Of a DNA stretch of 36,044 bases, positions 8,637 to 17,798 are shown piece by piece. The stretch comes from Chroococcidiopsidaceae cyanobacterium YX2bin18 (GTDB taxonomy: Bacteria; Cyanobacteriota; Cyanobacteriia; Cyanobacteriales; Chroococcidiopsidaceae). The translations under genes and the position numbers were made by a program. Where the stretch lies: the NCBI GenBank assembly GCA_030446505.1, contig JAUJND010000078.1, positions 1 to 36,044 on the forward strand, read 5' to 3'. The notes beneath the pieces are model-generated. The model ran no database searches and was not told the origin of the DNA. It saw only the letters and a list, made by a program, of their open reading frames with translations. How positions within the stretch are numbered: position 1 is the first letter of the stretch; each line of letters opens with the position of its first letter.

Positions 8637-10694
8637 TCAGCGATTAAGCTTTGGGTGATTAGGTAACACAACGGTAAGGGTTGTCCACCCCTTGAAGCTT
8701 TCAACCTCAATTGTTCCCTCTAATTGTTTGACTAACTTCTGTACTAGAGCTAGCCCTTCCCAGTCCCACCTTGTTGCCAGCTGAATCCTCGCTCTTAGGT
8801 ACGCGATAAAACTTCTCAAAGATACGTGGCAACTGGTCTAGCGGAATCTCTGCTGGATTGCTGATTGTAAATATAGTTGCTGCCTCAGTAGACTTTTTGC
8901 AAACCCTCAGGACAATTTCACCGCCAGGGAGTGTATTTGCAGGCATTATTGAGGAGTTCTGCTAAGATTCGTTCTAGGCTGGCACGGTCGAGACCAGTGA
9001 AGGCAGATCAGGAGGAAGATTAATTTGTAAGTTTTGCTGGCGTTGCCTAGTGCGGACGCGAGAACGGCTCAGTTATAGTAGGCAACAGTTCTTGGAGGTT
9101 TACAGTGTCGCCCAGCGAAATGAAATAAGATCCAGCTTCCAACCGCTGTAAGTCTAGCAGTTAATTAATCAGTCACTTTCACGGGTACACTCAGCTTGCA
9201 AAAAAATAGCGCTGGCTTTTTTCAGCGGTAGGAGAAATTTGTGCATTTGGATTGCCATCTTCATATTAGGGATGGGAGTCCGCAATTCGTGAGAAACGGT
9301 ATCTAGGAAGTCGTCTTTGAGAGAATTGAGTTTTCCAGTTGCTCGACTTGGGTAGTAGCCGCTTGGTACAGTCAGGCTTGCCGAATCGCGATCCTTACTG
9401 ATTTGCCACCTGCTGCACCAAAGCGAATCTCTAGTTCATCAAAAGCGTCTCCTTGCGGTTGAACAACCATAGATCTCCTATCACTGCCTGGTCATCAACA
9501 ATCGGACAAGACAGAACTGCAACCTGACTTCGGATAGGATCGGGTGTGATGTCACAGAATTGAAAATACTGACCTATAGGGACTGACGGTAAACTTCAGG
9601 AACGTCTGCCATTTGCACGACGCGCCCTATAGAGGAGGGCGTTTTCAGTGTCCCTTCATCGTCTTTGGCTGTATACTCATAGCAAATATTGGAAGTGCCT
9701 CTTTACAAGGTTGTACAAGGCAGTATCACAGCAGATAATGTTTAGCACAAGAGTTAGTTCTTGCACAACGGTTTGTAAAATCTGACTTTCATCTAAACTG
9801 TCACGCACCTTGTCGGTAATGCGCTTCAAGGTCGCTTCAAAGTTGAGTGTCTGTTGCAACTGGGCGGTACGCTCTTGCACCTGGAATCAAGGTCGGTGTT
9901 AAGTTGCTGCAACGCCTTTTCAACTTGCTTGCGCTCAGTGATATCACGAGAGTTGATAATTACCCCTGCTACTGACGGCTCGGCTAGAAGATTGTTGCCA
10001 GTTGATTCTAGAAAACGCCACGAGCCTCCTTGCTCCTGAAAGCGATACTCAATAGAGAGAACGGTTCCCGGCTTTTGGATGAGGTTAAAGACCTCTAAAA
10101 CGCTTGAAAAATCTTCTGGATGAATCAAGTCAAACGCGTTTTTGCTGATTAAGTCATCAGGCTTATAGCCTAAAACTCTCTCTATCGAAGGACTTTCATA
10201 CTGTATAATCCCATCAGAGCCAAGAATTGTGATGATGTCCGAGCTATTCTGAATTAGAGAACGAAATTTAGCTTCACTTTTAGCCAGTTTCTCTTTTACT
10301 TGCTGGCGTTCGCTGCGCTCCTCTGCTTCACGTAATGCTCGATGCACAGAAGGTACAAGCCGTGATAGCCGATGTTTAAGCACCTAATCCGTTGCGCCCC
10401 TCTTGAGGGTTTCAATTGCCAATTCTTCCCAAGAACTCCAGAGACGACAATGAACGGAATATGAGAATATGCTTTATTGGCAATCGCCAAGGCAGAAAAT
10501 GCCATCAAATGATGGCAGTGAATAGTCGGCAAGGATTAGGTCAGCTCCCCTTGTTCAAGAACCGCAATAAAATCAGCGCGAGTTTCAACCTGCACCACTT
10601 CACAAGCAATGCCTTCATCAACCAGCACTGCCTGAACCAGTTCCACATCAGCCTGGTCGTCTTCAAGATAAAGAATCCGCAAAGGCTCTTTCAT
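8637..10694 (-). pseudogene. REC-PAS-GAF hybrid histidine kinase, frame-broken
   Basis: From ATG at 10694 the protein begins with a receiver domain (LRILYLEDDQADVELVQAVL, then ALAIANKAYSHIPFIVVSGV). A PAS domain follows (AKFRSLIQNSSDIITILGSD to INSRDITERKQVEKALQQL), then a coiled linker (QERTAQLQQTLNFEATLKRI) and a GAF domain (IRSQVAVLSCPIVDDQAVIG). Next come the HisKA phosphoacceptor block LKDDFLDTVSHELRTPIPNM and a HATPase region (LERILAELLNNACKYTPGGE, IPLDQLPRIFEKFYRV, LALVQKLVKQLEG) ending at 8637. The receiver Asp region is disrupted by a frame shift near 10530. At least eight breaks split the gene, more toward its 3' end. It lies 37 bases downstream of the response regulator gene on the same strand, so a phosphorelay with its neighbours is likely. 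No transmembrane segment was seen. Confidence 0.8.
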
Positions 10695-10730
10695 AAAATC
10701 TTTGATTTATCTAAGCTCCAGACTAACTCA

Positions 10731-11204
10731 TCATCCTAATGTGTTCACTTTTAAGCTTTTTGGGGGTGACTCGTTGATAATTCCCCAGAAAACGCCAATT
10801 TCTTTGACGGCATCCACAAAGGCATAAAAATCAGCAGGTTTTACCACATAGGCATTGACCCCAAGTTTGTAACTCTTGACCAAATCCCGTTCCTCGCGTG
10901 AAGAAGTGAGCATCACCACTGGGATCATGTTCAATTCCTCATCGGCTTTTATTTGTTGGAGCACTTCCAGTCCGTCTACTTTAGGCATTTTCAAGTCGAG
11001 CAGCACAAATATAGGATTACCCTCTGGGCGCTGTTCAGAAGTTTCCCCGGTAGTAAAGGTAATCCAGTGCTTCTGCCCCATTGCGGACCACAACAACTTG
11101 GTTAGCAAGATTGTGTTCAGCCAGCGCCTCAGCGTCAACTCCACATCGTTGGCGTTGTCTTCCGCCAGCAAATGTTTTTGAGTTCAGCCGTATTTATCCT
11201 TCAT
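10731..11204 (-). pseudogene. CheY-like single-domain response regulator, broken
   Basis: This encodes a receiver-only response regulator of the type paired with phytochrome-like kinases. Clear blocks are HLLAEDNANDVELTLR (acidic pocket), FVLLDLKMPKVDGLEVLQQI (phospho-acceptor Asp in LLDLKMP), MIPVVMLTSSREERDL (conserved Thr/Ser) and AYVVKPADFYAFVDAV (conserved Lys). The natural start appears to be ATG at 11202-11204, overlapping the 3' end of the upstream kinase by 11 bases; that frame reads MKDKYG, then a TGA, then TQKHLLAEDN. Two opposite frame shifts, near 11130 and 11035, replace the expected LAEHNLANQVVVVRNGAEAL segment with out-of-frame residues (WLNTILLTKL...). The frame stays open through this, which hides the damage. 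Its overlap with the kinase gene indicates translational coupling. Confidence 0.8.
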
Positions 11205-13413
11205 GTGATTTAGGCAGCGAGAAGTAAAAGGTTGCCCCTTCCTCTACTACCCCTTCTGCCCAGGTTCGACCTCCGTGACGGTGAATGATGCGACGGATAG
11301 TGGCCAGACCAATACCTGTGCCTTCAAACTCCTCAGTGCAATGCAGGCGTTGGAAGACACCGAAGAGTTTATTGGCATACTGCATATCAAATCCAACGCC
11401 GTTATCTCGCATAAAGAACACCATTTCGTCTTGTTGCCCAGGAAAGCAGCCAATTTTAATCTGGGCTTTTACCCGTGTGCGGGTGTATTTCACAGCATTG
11501 GCTATCAGATTGACTATTACTAATCGCAACATGGAAGAGTCGCCCTGTACCTCCGGCAAAGGGTCAATTTCCCAAACAATGTCTCGTCCTTCCACATCAG
11601 GCTGTAAATCTTGCTGTACTTCTCTAACCAGCTGTTCCAGACTGACGCGTGTGTTGAGCATTTCAGTGCGTCCCATCCGCGAAAACGCTAATAGATCATC
11701 AATTAGGTTGCCCATTCGTTTTGCCGACTCGGAAATCGTCTTCAGATACCGACGATTCTTTTCATCGAGCGTTGAGGCGACCTTTTTTTGAAGCAAGTCT
11801 GTAAATCCGTTGATGTGGCGAAGCGGCGCACGCAAGTCGTGAGAAACGGAGTAGCTGAAAGCTTCCAGTTCCTGGTTAACGACAGCCAGTTCAGCCACGT
11901 TTTGCCTAAGTTCTTGATTGAGATTGCAAATTTCTGCCTCCACCTGCTTTTGCTCAGTGACATCACGCTGGATCGATATCCAATGGGTGTACCAACCTGT
12001 TTTATCAGCTACTGGTGCAATGCTCAAATCCACCCAGATTTCAGAACCGTCTTTATGGTAGTTGAGAACCTCGACTCGGACTGGTTGCCACGCTGTAAGT
12101 GCAGCACGAATCTGGTCAAGGGCTACCCGCTGGGTCTTAGGCCCCTGTAGGATGCGTGGTGTCTTCCCTAGTACCTCCTCCATGCTGTAACCAGTCATGT
12201 CAGTAAAGGCCTCGTTAACGTAAAGAATCCGCGGACCTGGCTCATCAAACGGTTCAGCCTCAGTAATTAGCACTGCGTCCTTGGCGTTAACCACAACAGA
12301 ATTCAGCAGCCCTAGTTGCTCCTCCGCCTGCTTGCGCTCAGTAATGTCCATCGCTACACCGACCATACGCATTGCTCTGCCAGTTTTATCATAGTAAACC
12401 TGACCTTTGCTGCCTACCCAGTGTACGGTTCCATCAGCCAAGAGCACTCGAAACTCAACTTCATAATCTGACCCGTTTTCAAGGGTAAGAGTCACGGCTT
12501 GAGCAATACGCTTGCGGTCTTTAGGATGGACAAAATTGAGAAAGTCTTCATAGGTTGAATGATAAGACCCTGGAGGAAAGCCAAATATCGGTGCCAGTTG
12601 GTCAGAAAACACTATATTGTTGGTCAGGATGTCCCAATCCCAAGTACCCATTTGGGCAGCCTCCAAGGCTAACCTTAGTCGCGCTTCGCTTGAGTGCAGT
12701 ACCTCCTCATTTCGTTTGCGCTCAGCCAACTGGATCAGCTGGCTCGCCCGGCTCTGTTGCTGACGCCCGACTCTCTCTGTATAGTTGCTGAAGAAATCTG
12801 CCAAATAAGGCTCTTGCTCAAGTAAGGAACCCAAGTGCTCCACTGCCCGCTTGTCGGCTTCATAGGAGATTTCCGGATGGGCTTCTATCCACGTATGACA
12901 CGTTTTAATGTAAGCAACGTAGGCCACTAGGTGTTGATAATTTACGGCTCCCAGAATCCGGCGCAATTCAGCTCGGTACTGCTGGGACTGGTCTGTTTCT
13001 AAAAAAATATAAATTGTACAGTAGAATAAACTCTCTCCAAGTGCCGAGTTTAACTCAGGTAAGGCTGTCAGCAGATCGGGTTGTGCAGCAAGTAGACCAA
13101 GGTGGTTCTCAATATCCGCTGCCGTTGGAGGAGGTGATTCAAGCAGCTCCAACACCTCTTGTGCCGTCATTCCTAGGGGGCGCAGGACACAGCTGTGGCA
13201 GATCATGCAGTAGGGAACAGCACAGAAACGCGAGAGGTAAGCGTTAAGCTTTTCCTTGAACAAGGAAGATAAAGGATTATGGACATAGGCACTCAGCGTT
13301 TGCTGCCATAAGTTTTCCAACACCTGTGGAGCCTGTACTGCTGGCTCAAAGAAGGGTGGTACAAAACCAAATTTTTCCTGAATTTCTGCTTTAATTTGCT
13401 GAGTTGTTCGCAT
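11194..13413 (-). CDS. AhpD-like domain fused to PAS-PAS-HisKA-HATPase sensor kinase
   Basis: This intact 739-residue protein is a cytoplasmic sensor histidine kinase with no visible membrane segment. Residues 1 to about 230 resemble an AhpD/carboxymuconolactone-decarboxylase-like fold (FGFVPPFFEPAVQAPQVLEN, then CAVPYCMICHSC with cysteines at 64, 69, 72 and 75). A PAS domain follows (about 245-360, ending GVAMDITERKQ), then a LOV-like PAS (about 365-490) containing GKTPRILQGPKTQ and NYHKDGSEIW, then a coiled linker. The HisKA block AFSYSVSHDLRAPLRHINGF carries the phospho-His. HATPase boxes are NLIANAVKYTR, DNGVGFDM and GTGIGLATIRRI. The kinase core resembles phytochrome-type cyanobacterial kinases. 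The downstream response regulator overlaps its last codons, so the two probably work together. The signal sensed is not evident; the cysteine-rich N-terminus suggests a redox or peroxide cue, which is inference. Confidence 0.9.
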   Translation of the reverse strand: MRTTQQIKAEIQEKFGFVPPFFEPAVQAPQVLENLWQQTLSAYVHNPLSSLFKEKLNAYLSRFCAVPYCMICHSCVLRPLGMTAQEVLELLESPPPTAADIENHLGLLAAQPDLLTALPELNSALGESLFYCTIYIFLETDQSQQYRAELRRILGAVNYQHLVAYVAYIKTCHTWIEAHPEISYEADKRAVEHLGSLLEQEPYLADFFSNYTERVGRQQQSRASQLIQLAERKRNEEVLHSSEARLRLALEAAQMGTWDWDILTNNIVFSDQLAPIFGFPPGSYHSTYEDFLNFVHPKDRKRIAQAVTLTLENGSDYEVEFRVLLADGTVHWVGSKGQVYYDKTGRAMRMVGVAMDITERKQAEEQLGLLNSVVVNAKDAVLITEAEPFDEPGPRILYVNEAFTDMTGYSMEEVLGKTPRILQGPKTQRVALDQIRAALTAWQPVRVEVLNYHKDGSEIWVDLSIAPVADKTGWYTHWISIQRDVTEQKQVEAEICNLNQELRQNVAELAVVNQELEAFSYSVSHDLRAPLRHINGFTDLLQKKVASTLDEKNRRYLKTISESAKRMGNLIDDLLAFSRMGRTEMLNTRVSLEQLVREVQQDLQPDVEGRDIVWEIDPLPEVQGDSSMLRLVIVNLIANAVKYTRTRVKAQIKIGCFPGQQDEMVFFMRDNGVGFDMQYANKLFGVFQRLHCTEEFEGTGIGLATIRRIIHRHGGRTWAEGVVEEGATFYFSLPKSHEG

Positions 13414-13735
13414 AGATGATGTCTACCTTCCCTAAACTTTGTTAACATCAGCAAGCGAAAGCTGCTCTTTCTCGGTGGCTACTTGCCTTGGCATCTCTGT
13501 GGACTGTACACAACAGGTAGGTACATTATTCATCCATTTATTGAACCAGTACCCTTTGTAATGACCTTGATCGTTATTCTAGTTAATAAAGTTTTACAAA
13601 AGTAGCATTTAAGTCAATAGTAACGTTTGAGCAAAGCATGGCATCAGCCGTTCTCCTCAGAGATCAATACACTATATAGTAGTTTTTGAGGCTCTGTGTA
13701 TTAATTTCAGTTTGATGGAAAGAGGTAGAGAGACC
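13414..13735. other. Divergent promoter region, AhpD-kinase / psbU
   Basis: About 320 bases separate the minus-strand kinase start from the plus-strand psbU start. No coding frame is credible. The region must contain both promoters. The psbU-proximal part has an AGAGG at 13721-13725 suitable as ribosome-binding site for the GTG at 13736. Confidence 0.5.
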
Positions 13736-14176
13736 GTGAAAAGATTAATCCGCTTATTAACAATTTTCAGTTTATTGGTGGGGTGCTTGGGATGGTTCGG
13801 TGTACCCCAACACGCGATCGCTGCTGATTTAAGCAGTGTCAGCTTGCGTCCAGTACCTATTCTGGCAGTTGAGGAGGCAACCATACGCAGGAACCGAGCC
13901 GACGAGATGCTAGGTACGGAATTTGGTAAGAAAATTGATTTGAATAATACAAACGTGCGAGCGTTTCAGAAGTATCCAGGCATGTATCCTAACCTAGCTC
14001 GAAAAATAATTAAGAATGCTCCCTACGAGAATGTAGAGGATGTGTTAAACATTGAGGGACTAAGCGATCGGCAAAAAGAACTGCTGCAAGCCAATCTGGA
14101 TAAATTCGCCGTGACTGACGCGGAATCAACCTTCACGGAGGGTGACGACCGTTATAACAACGGTATTTACAGATAA
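13736..14176 (+). CDS. psbU: Photosystem II 12 kDa extrinsic protein PsbU
   Basis: PsbU is a lumenal extrinsic subunit that stabilises the oxygen-evolving manganese cluster of photosystem II. The 146-residue product has a signal peptide ([20 protein letters not shown], then [10 protein letters not shown] with an AxA-type cleavage site). The mature family sequence follows: [40 protein letters not shown], a helix-hairpin-helix-like segment [20 protein letters not shown], and the C-terminal [12 protein letters not shown] prefer GTG at 13736 over the upstream TTG at 13712 and ATG at 13715: it follows AGAGG by ten bases and gives the family's usual signal peptide length. A perfect hairpin lies just downstream. 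The gene is intact and typical. Confidence 0.95.
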   Translation: MKRLIRLLTIFSLLVGCLGWFGVPQHAIAADLSSVSLRPVPILAVEEATIRRNRADEMLGTEFGKKIDLNNTNVRAFQKYPGMYPNLARKIIKNAPYENVEDVLNIEGLSDRQKELLQANLDKFAVTDAESTFTEGDDRYNNGIYR

Positions 14177-14206
14177 CGTGCCTTTGAAGCTAATTTAATC
14201 CCGTAA

Positions 14207-14230
14207 CCCACTCCTTAGTTAAGGAGTGGG
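14207..14230 (+). terminator. Hairpin after psbU
   Basis: CCCACTCCTTA at 14207-14217 pairs perfectly with TAAGGAGTGGG at 14220-14230. An AT-rich tail (ATATTAATTTATA) follows. This is probably the psbU transcription terminator, although the tail is not a pure T run. Confidence 0.6.
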
Positions 14231-14278
14231 ATATTAATTTATAGGGTAACTTCTTATCAAAACTCAAAACTATTTACC

Positions 14279-15967
14279 TTGCCCCAGCTAGATAATCTCT
14301 GCAAGTTTGATATTTTAATTGTCGGCGCTGGTGCTGCTGGACTTTATGCGGCTCTTTGCCTACCCACCACCTTGAAAGTTGGCTTAATTACCAAAGATAC
14401 GCTCTCAGGTTCTGCCAGTGATTGGGCGCAAGGTGGGATTGCAGCTGCTCTAGCTCCAGAAGATTCCCCTGTGCTGCATATTGAAGACACAATGCGAGCC
14501 GGAGCAGGTTTGTGTGATTCTGAAGCTGTAACGTTTCTAGCAAAACTTGCACCTAGCTGCATTCAGTCACTTGTAAAAATGGGGGTTGCCTTTGACCGCC
14601 GTGGTAACGATTTAGCTTTGACTTTGGAAGCTGCCCATTCGCGTCGCCGTGTCCTTCATGCCGCAGATACCACAGGTCGAGAAGTAATTACGACTCTAAC
14701 AGCACAAGTACTGGGACGCAAGAATATTCAGGTTATTCAGCAAGCATCGGCTTTGAGTCTTTGGCTGAATCCGCAGGGACACTGCCAAGGTATTAGCCTA
14801 ATTTATCAGAATCAAGTTATCTGGGTGCAAGCAGATGCCGTAGTTCTAGCAACTGGCGGTGGTGGTCAAGTTTTTGCTCAAACAACCAATCCAGCAGTGA
14901 GTACAGGAGATGGAGTAGCGATCGCTTGGCGGTCAGGAGCGATTCTGCGCGACTTGGAATTTGTCCAGTTTCATCCTACCGCCCTGACTAAACCAGGTGC
15001 TGATCGCTTTTTAATTAGTGAAGCGGTACGTGGTGAAGGTGCTCACTTGGTTGATTGTCAGGGACGACGCTTTGCCTTCGATTACCACCCAGCAGGTGAA
15101 CTTGCGCCGAGAGATGTTGTTAGCCGCGCTATTTTTAGTCATTTACAACGCACTACCGCTGATCCTGCTGCTGCCAATGTCTGGTTGGATTTACGACCAA
15201 TCCCAGCTGAGAAAATTCGCCACAGGTTTCCCAACATCATCCAAGTTTGTCAGCACTGGGACATTGATGTATTTTCCGAACCAATTCCCGTTGCTCCAGC
15301 TGCTCATTACTGGATGGGTGGGATTGTGACAGATTTGATGAACCGCACATCTATTCCTGGTTTGTATGCGTTAGGGGAAACAGCTAGTACTGGGGTGCAT
15401 GGGGCAAATCGCTTGGCAAGTAATTCTCTGCTGGAATGTATTGTGTTTGGCGCTCAAATGGCTGATATCGACAAGGATGTTGTCAGGAGGCATCACATTG
15501 ATTCATCTGGGGTAAATATTCAGCCATCATTAGAATTCCTGACTTCTGTTGATGATTGGTCTACCCAACTAACGTTATTAGAAGCACTACGGCAAGAGTT
15601 ACCGCGCCTAGTATGGCAGGGAGCCGGAATCTGTAGGGAGCAGGAAAAGTTAGAAATTGCGATTACTCAGGTAAAAACCTGGCAACAAGAATTGGCTGCT
15701 ACGTCTCTAAGTCAATTTCTAATGAGTTTACCGCCTGCTCAAGCAGCTAATTTTAATCTATTACCGAATGCCCAAAGACAATTGTGCCTCTGGGCAGAGA
15801 CGCGCAACTTGTTAGATGTAGCGTACTTAATCCTCAAAAGTGCAGCATTTCGCACTGAAAGTCGTGGCGGACACTATCGGACAGATTATCCTCACTCAGA
15901 TCCTAGTTGGCAAGTTCATACGCTGGTGCAGCAAGAAAAATGGTATAAGTCACAGCTTTTGGCATGA
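14279..15967 (+). CDS. nadB: L-aspartate oxidase
   Basis: NadB oxidises L-aspartate to iminoaspartate with FAD, the first step of de novo NAD synthesis. The 562-residue product has the N-terminal dinucleotide-binding motif FDILIVGAGAAGLYAALCLP, the SASDWAQGGIAAAL loop, VLATGGGGQVFAQTTNPAVS, the active-site block EFVQFHPTAL and SEAVRGEGAHLVD, RDVVSRAIF, and HYWMGGIVTDLMNRTSIPGL followed by GETASTGVHGANRLASNSLL. All are hallmarks of the aspartate oxidase/fumarate reductase flavoprotein group, with the order typical of cyanobacterial NadB. The frame is open through the C-terminal helical domain. The start codon at 14279 is TTG; no in-frame ATG fits the family N-terminus better. It follows psbU on the same strand but a hairpin separates them. 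Confidence 0.95.
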   Translation: MPQLDNLCKFDILIVGAGAAGLYAALCLPTTLKVGLITKDTLSGSASDWAQGGIAAALAPEDSPVLHIEDTMRAGAGLCDSEAVTFLAKLAPSCIQSLVKMGVAFDRRGNDLALTLEAAHSRRRVLHAADTTGREVITTLTAQVLGRKNIQVIQQASALSLWLNPQGHCQGISLIYQNQVIWVQADAVVLATGGGGQVFAQTTNPAVSTGDGVAIAWRSGAILRDLEFVQFHPTALTKPGADRFLISEAVRGEGAHLVDCQGRRFAFDYHPAGELAPRDVVSRAIFSHLQRTTADPAAANVWLDLRPIPAEKIRHRFPNIIQVCQHWDIDVFSEPIPVAPAAHYWMGGIVTDLMNRTSIPGLYALGETASTGVHGANRLASNSLLECIVFGAQMADIDKDVVRRHHIDSSGVNIQPSLEFLTSVDDWSTQLTLLEALRQELPRLVWQGAGICREQEKLEIAITQVKTWQQELAATSLSQFLMSLPPAQAANFNLLPNAQRQLCLWAETRNLLDVAYLILKSAAFRTESRGGHYRTDYPHSDPSWQVHTLVQQEKWYKSQLLA

Positions 15968-15975
15968 TTAGGTTT

Positions 15976-16749
15976 TTAAATATAGCGAGTTAGCTGAACA
16001 CGGTAACGTTCTTTTTTCGTAACTGCTATTTCCCCAACCTCTAAACGTCCTTTAGTGCGAATTGCAATTAAGTCGCCTGACTTAACTTGATGACTGGCTT
16101 GAGTAATATCCTTCCAGTTGACTCGGACATCACCACCATCAATCAACTCCGCCATTTTGCTGCGAGACATTCCAAATCCAGCTGAGGCGATCGCATCTAG
16201 CCGTAAATAAGACTCTACCGTTGTCAATTCTTTTCTTAGGTTCTCGAATTTTTTTAGCTCGCTCAGGTCAATTTGCTGTGTTTTTACTGGTACTGAGCGC
16301 ACCTGAATCAGACTCATTTCTAAAAATTCCCGTAACTCTGGCACAACAATTGCCTGCGCTCCGCGTTCGCCTAGTAGGATAATGTCACCAGTTTTATCGC
16401 GGACAATCCCAGTTTCTAAATTGCGCCCAAAAAGTCGCGGTGAGTAGCAGTATCAAAAAAGAAAATTACCGCAATTTCAAGTACCACAACTTCAACTGCG
16501 ATCGCTCAAGGGAACTTCCGTACGTGCTATGCCTAAACGTTGTCGCTCTGCTTGCGGATACCCACCCCAAGCAACCAGCTGTACTTCGGTTAAACGACTA
16601 AATACCTGTTGAGCTTCAGCCAGTTCAGGAGGAGAAAGGAAATCGGTCAAAACAACTTCCCACGTTCTGATTGCCTGATCTGCTTGGTCAATCACACGCG
16701 CTACACTATCTCTATTCTCACCTTTCATCAGTTCTTCCCTTGGCAGCAT
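15976..16749 (-). pseudogene. Photosystem II S4-domain RNA-binding protein, frameshifted
   Basis: This is the S4-domain protein of TIGR03069 found in cyanobacteria and plastids. The minus strand from ATG at 16749 reads MLPREELMKGENRDSVARVI, then WEVVLTDFLSPPELAEAQQV, then VAWGGYPQAERQRLGIARTE. After frame changes near 16490 and 16435 it continues with DTATHRDFLGA, TGIVRDKTGDIILLGERGAQ and VVPELREFLEM. The C-terminal S4 domain reads RLDAIASAGFGMSRSKMAEL, IDGGDVRVNWKDITQASHQV, KSGDLIAIRTKGRLEVGEIA, ending VQLTRYI. Also, one residue seems lost near the start (LMKGENRD). Apart from these shifts, the protein is family-typical over its whole length, about 257 residues. It converges on nadB with an 8-base gap. 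Confidence 0.85.
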
Positions 16750-16847
16750 TCTAAAAGTGTCTCTACCTAAAATATATCTGGATCAACGGTTACCACTTCC
16801 CATAAACAAGGAAGCTTAAAACGGTGTTGTAATCTGCGAAAATTTTG

Positions 16848-17360
16848 TTACACGCTAGTTTGGTCAGCGTAGCCTTGGATATTTTCTGGCTCAAAGGAGC
16901 GAAGTATCCGAGTCGCCTGACGAGTTACAAGTTCAGAACCTTGAACTACAACCAAGTATTTACCAGCATTTAGACGATTGCGATAAGGTAAAGCGTCACC
17001 ACCGCCTACCACTAAGCCGACACCACCACCAGTAAATAAAGCACCCATAGCACCAGCACCAGCGCCTAGTAGTCCACCAATTATCTGATTGCCAATTTCA
17101 CCCGCCCAAGGAAAAGTTCTCAAACCAGTGAGAATATTGAACGCAAACCCAGCGACAAAACCAAACGGCAGCCAGTAGGACAATAGTTGTGATTGCTTTT
17201 TAGCTTGCTCATTCGGGTCAATTAAGCCAAATTCATCAGCACTCTTGTAGCCCTTGCCCAAAATACTTACTTGCTCAATTGGGATGCCTTCTTTTTCTAA
17301 AGCCAGGTATGCGGCTTCTGCTTGAATGCGATCTGGTAATACAGCAACAACGTAATTCAT
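16848..17360 (-). CDS. Glycine-rich membrane-associated protein, cyanobacterial hypothetical
   Basis: The 170-residue product begins with a small ferredoxin-like alpha/beta region (MNYVVAVLPDRIQAEAAYLA, LEKEGIPIEQVSILGKGYKS) resembling general-stress or heat-induced regulator domains that scan pairs of residues. It continues with a hydrophobic segment LPFGFVAGFAFNILTGL and a glycine-zipper stretch (GNQIIGGLLGAGAGAMGALF, TGGGVGLVVGGG), then a second alpha/beta strand KYLVVVQGSELVTRQATRIL. The glycine-zipper suggests packing of membrane helices. Close relatives occur across cyanobacteria with no assigned role. The gene is intact and monocistronic on the minus strand. Confidence 0.75.
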   Translation of the reverse strand: MNYVVAVLPDRIQAEAAYLALEKEGIPIEQVSILGKGYKSADEFGLIDPNEQAKKQSQLLSYWLPFGFVAGFAFNILTGLRTFPWAGEIGNQIIGGLLGAGAGAMGALFTGGGVGLVVGGGDALPYRNRLNAGKYLVVVQGSELVTRQATRILRSFEPENIQGYADQTSV

Positions 17361-17798
17361 GGATTTAATAATCTTTGTCTAATCAGGATTTTGCCTTAAT
17401 TGGTATTTTGTACCAAGCTAAACTGCTCTTAGCAAGCAAGGAAAGTATTTGGAGTCCCTGGATAAACTAATAAAATACCAATACAGGACCTAATGCTGCG
17501 TCTGTCTTAATCAGGATTCGTGCCGCACCAAGGAATCTCCGTTACCAACAAGATATATGATCAACAAAAAATTCTGCCTTCTTGGTCTGTCCTGACACCT
17601 TTACAGTTAAAATTACCTACTGCGGGTAAAAATGCTACACGCCCAAAACCAAAACTATTTTTCAATACAGGTAAGTTAATCAATAAGTCACGCCTGATCT
17701 GAGTCCTTGCTTGTATCGAATAATAATAGCTACTTAAGAGCGTTTCACTTCATTCAGTTAAAAGTGCATTCTTCCTCACTTAACTCTAGTTGCTAATC
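17361..17798. other. Divergent intergenic region upstream of serA
   Basis: No recognisable gene was found in these 438 bases; the open frame at 17520-17702 matches nothing I know. TTGGTA at 17400-17405 and TACCAA a few bases later form a small inverted repeat. An 11-base direct repeat (TAATCAGGATT) occurs near 17380 and again near 17508. The region should hold the promoters of serA and of the minus-strand glycine-rich gene. Confidence 0.4.

Noticed and set aside
13200..13215. C-x2-C-H in the AhpD-like kinase considered as a cytochrome c haem site
   Set aside because: The protein has no signal peptide and the surrounding sequence fits AhpD-like folds; kept only as an aside in the fusion finding.
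15018..15329. 103-codon plus-strand frame inside nadB
   Set aside because: It is another frame of an intact, well-conserved nadB and has no independent support.
17520..17702. Open frame of 60 codons upstream of serA
   Set aside because: No ribosome-binding site or recognisable family, low-complexity composition, and it lies in the promoter region between divergent genes.
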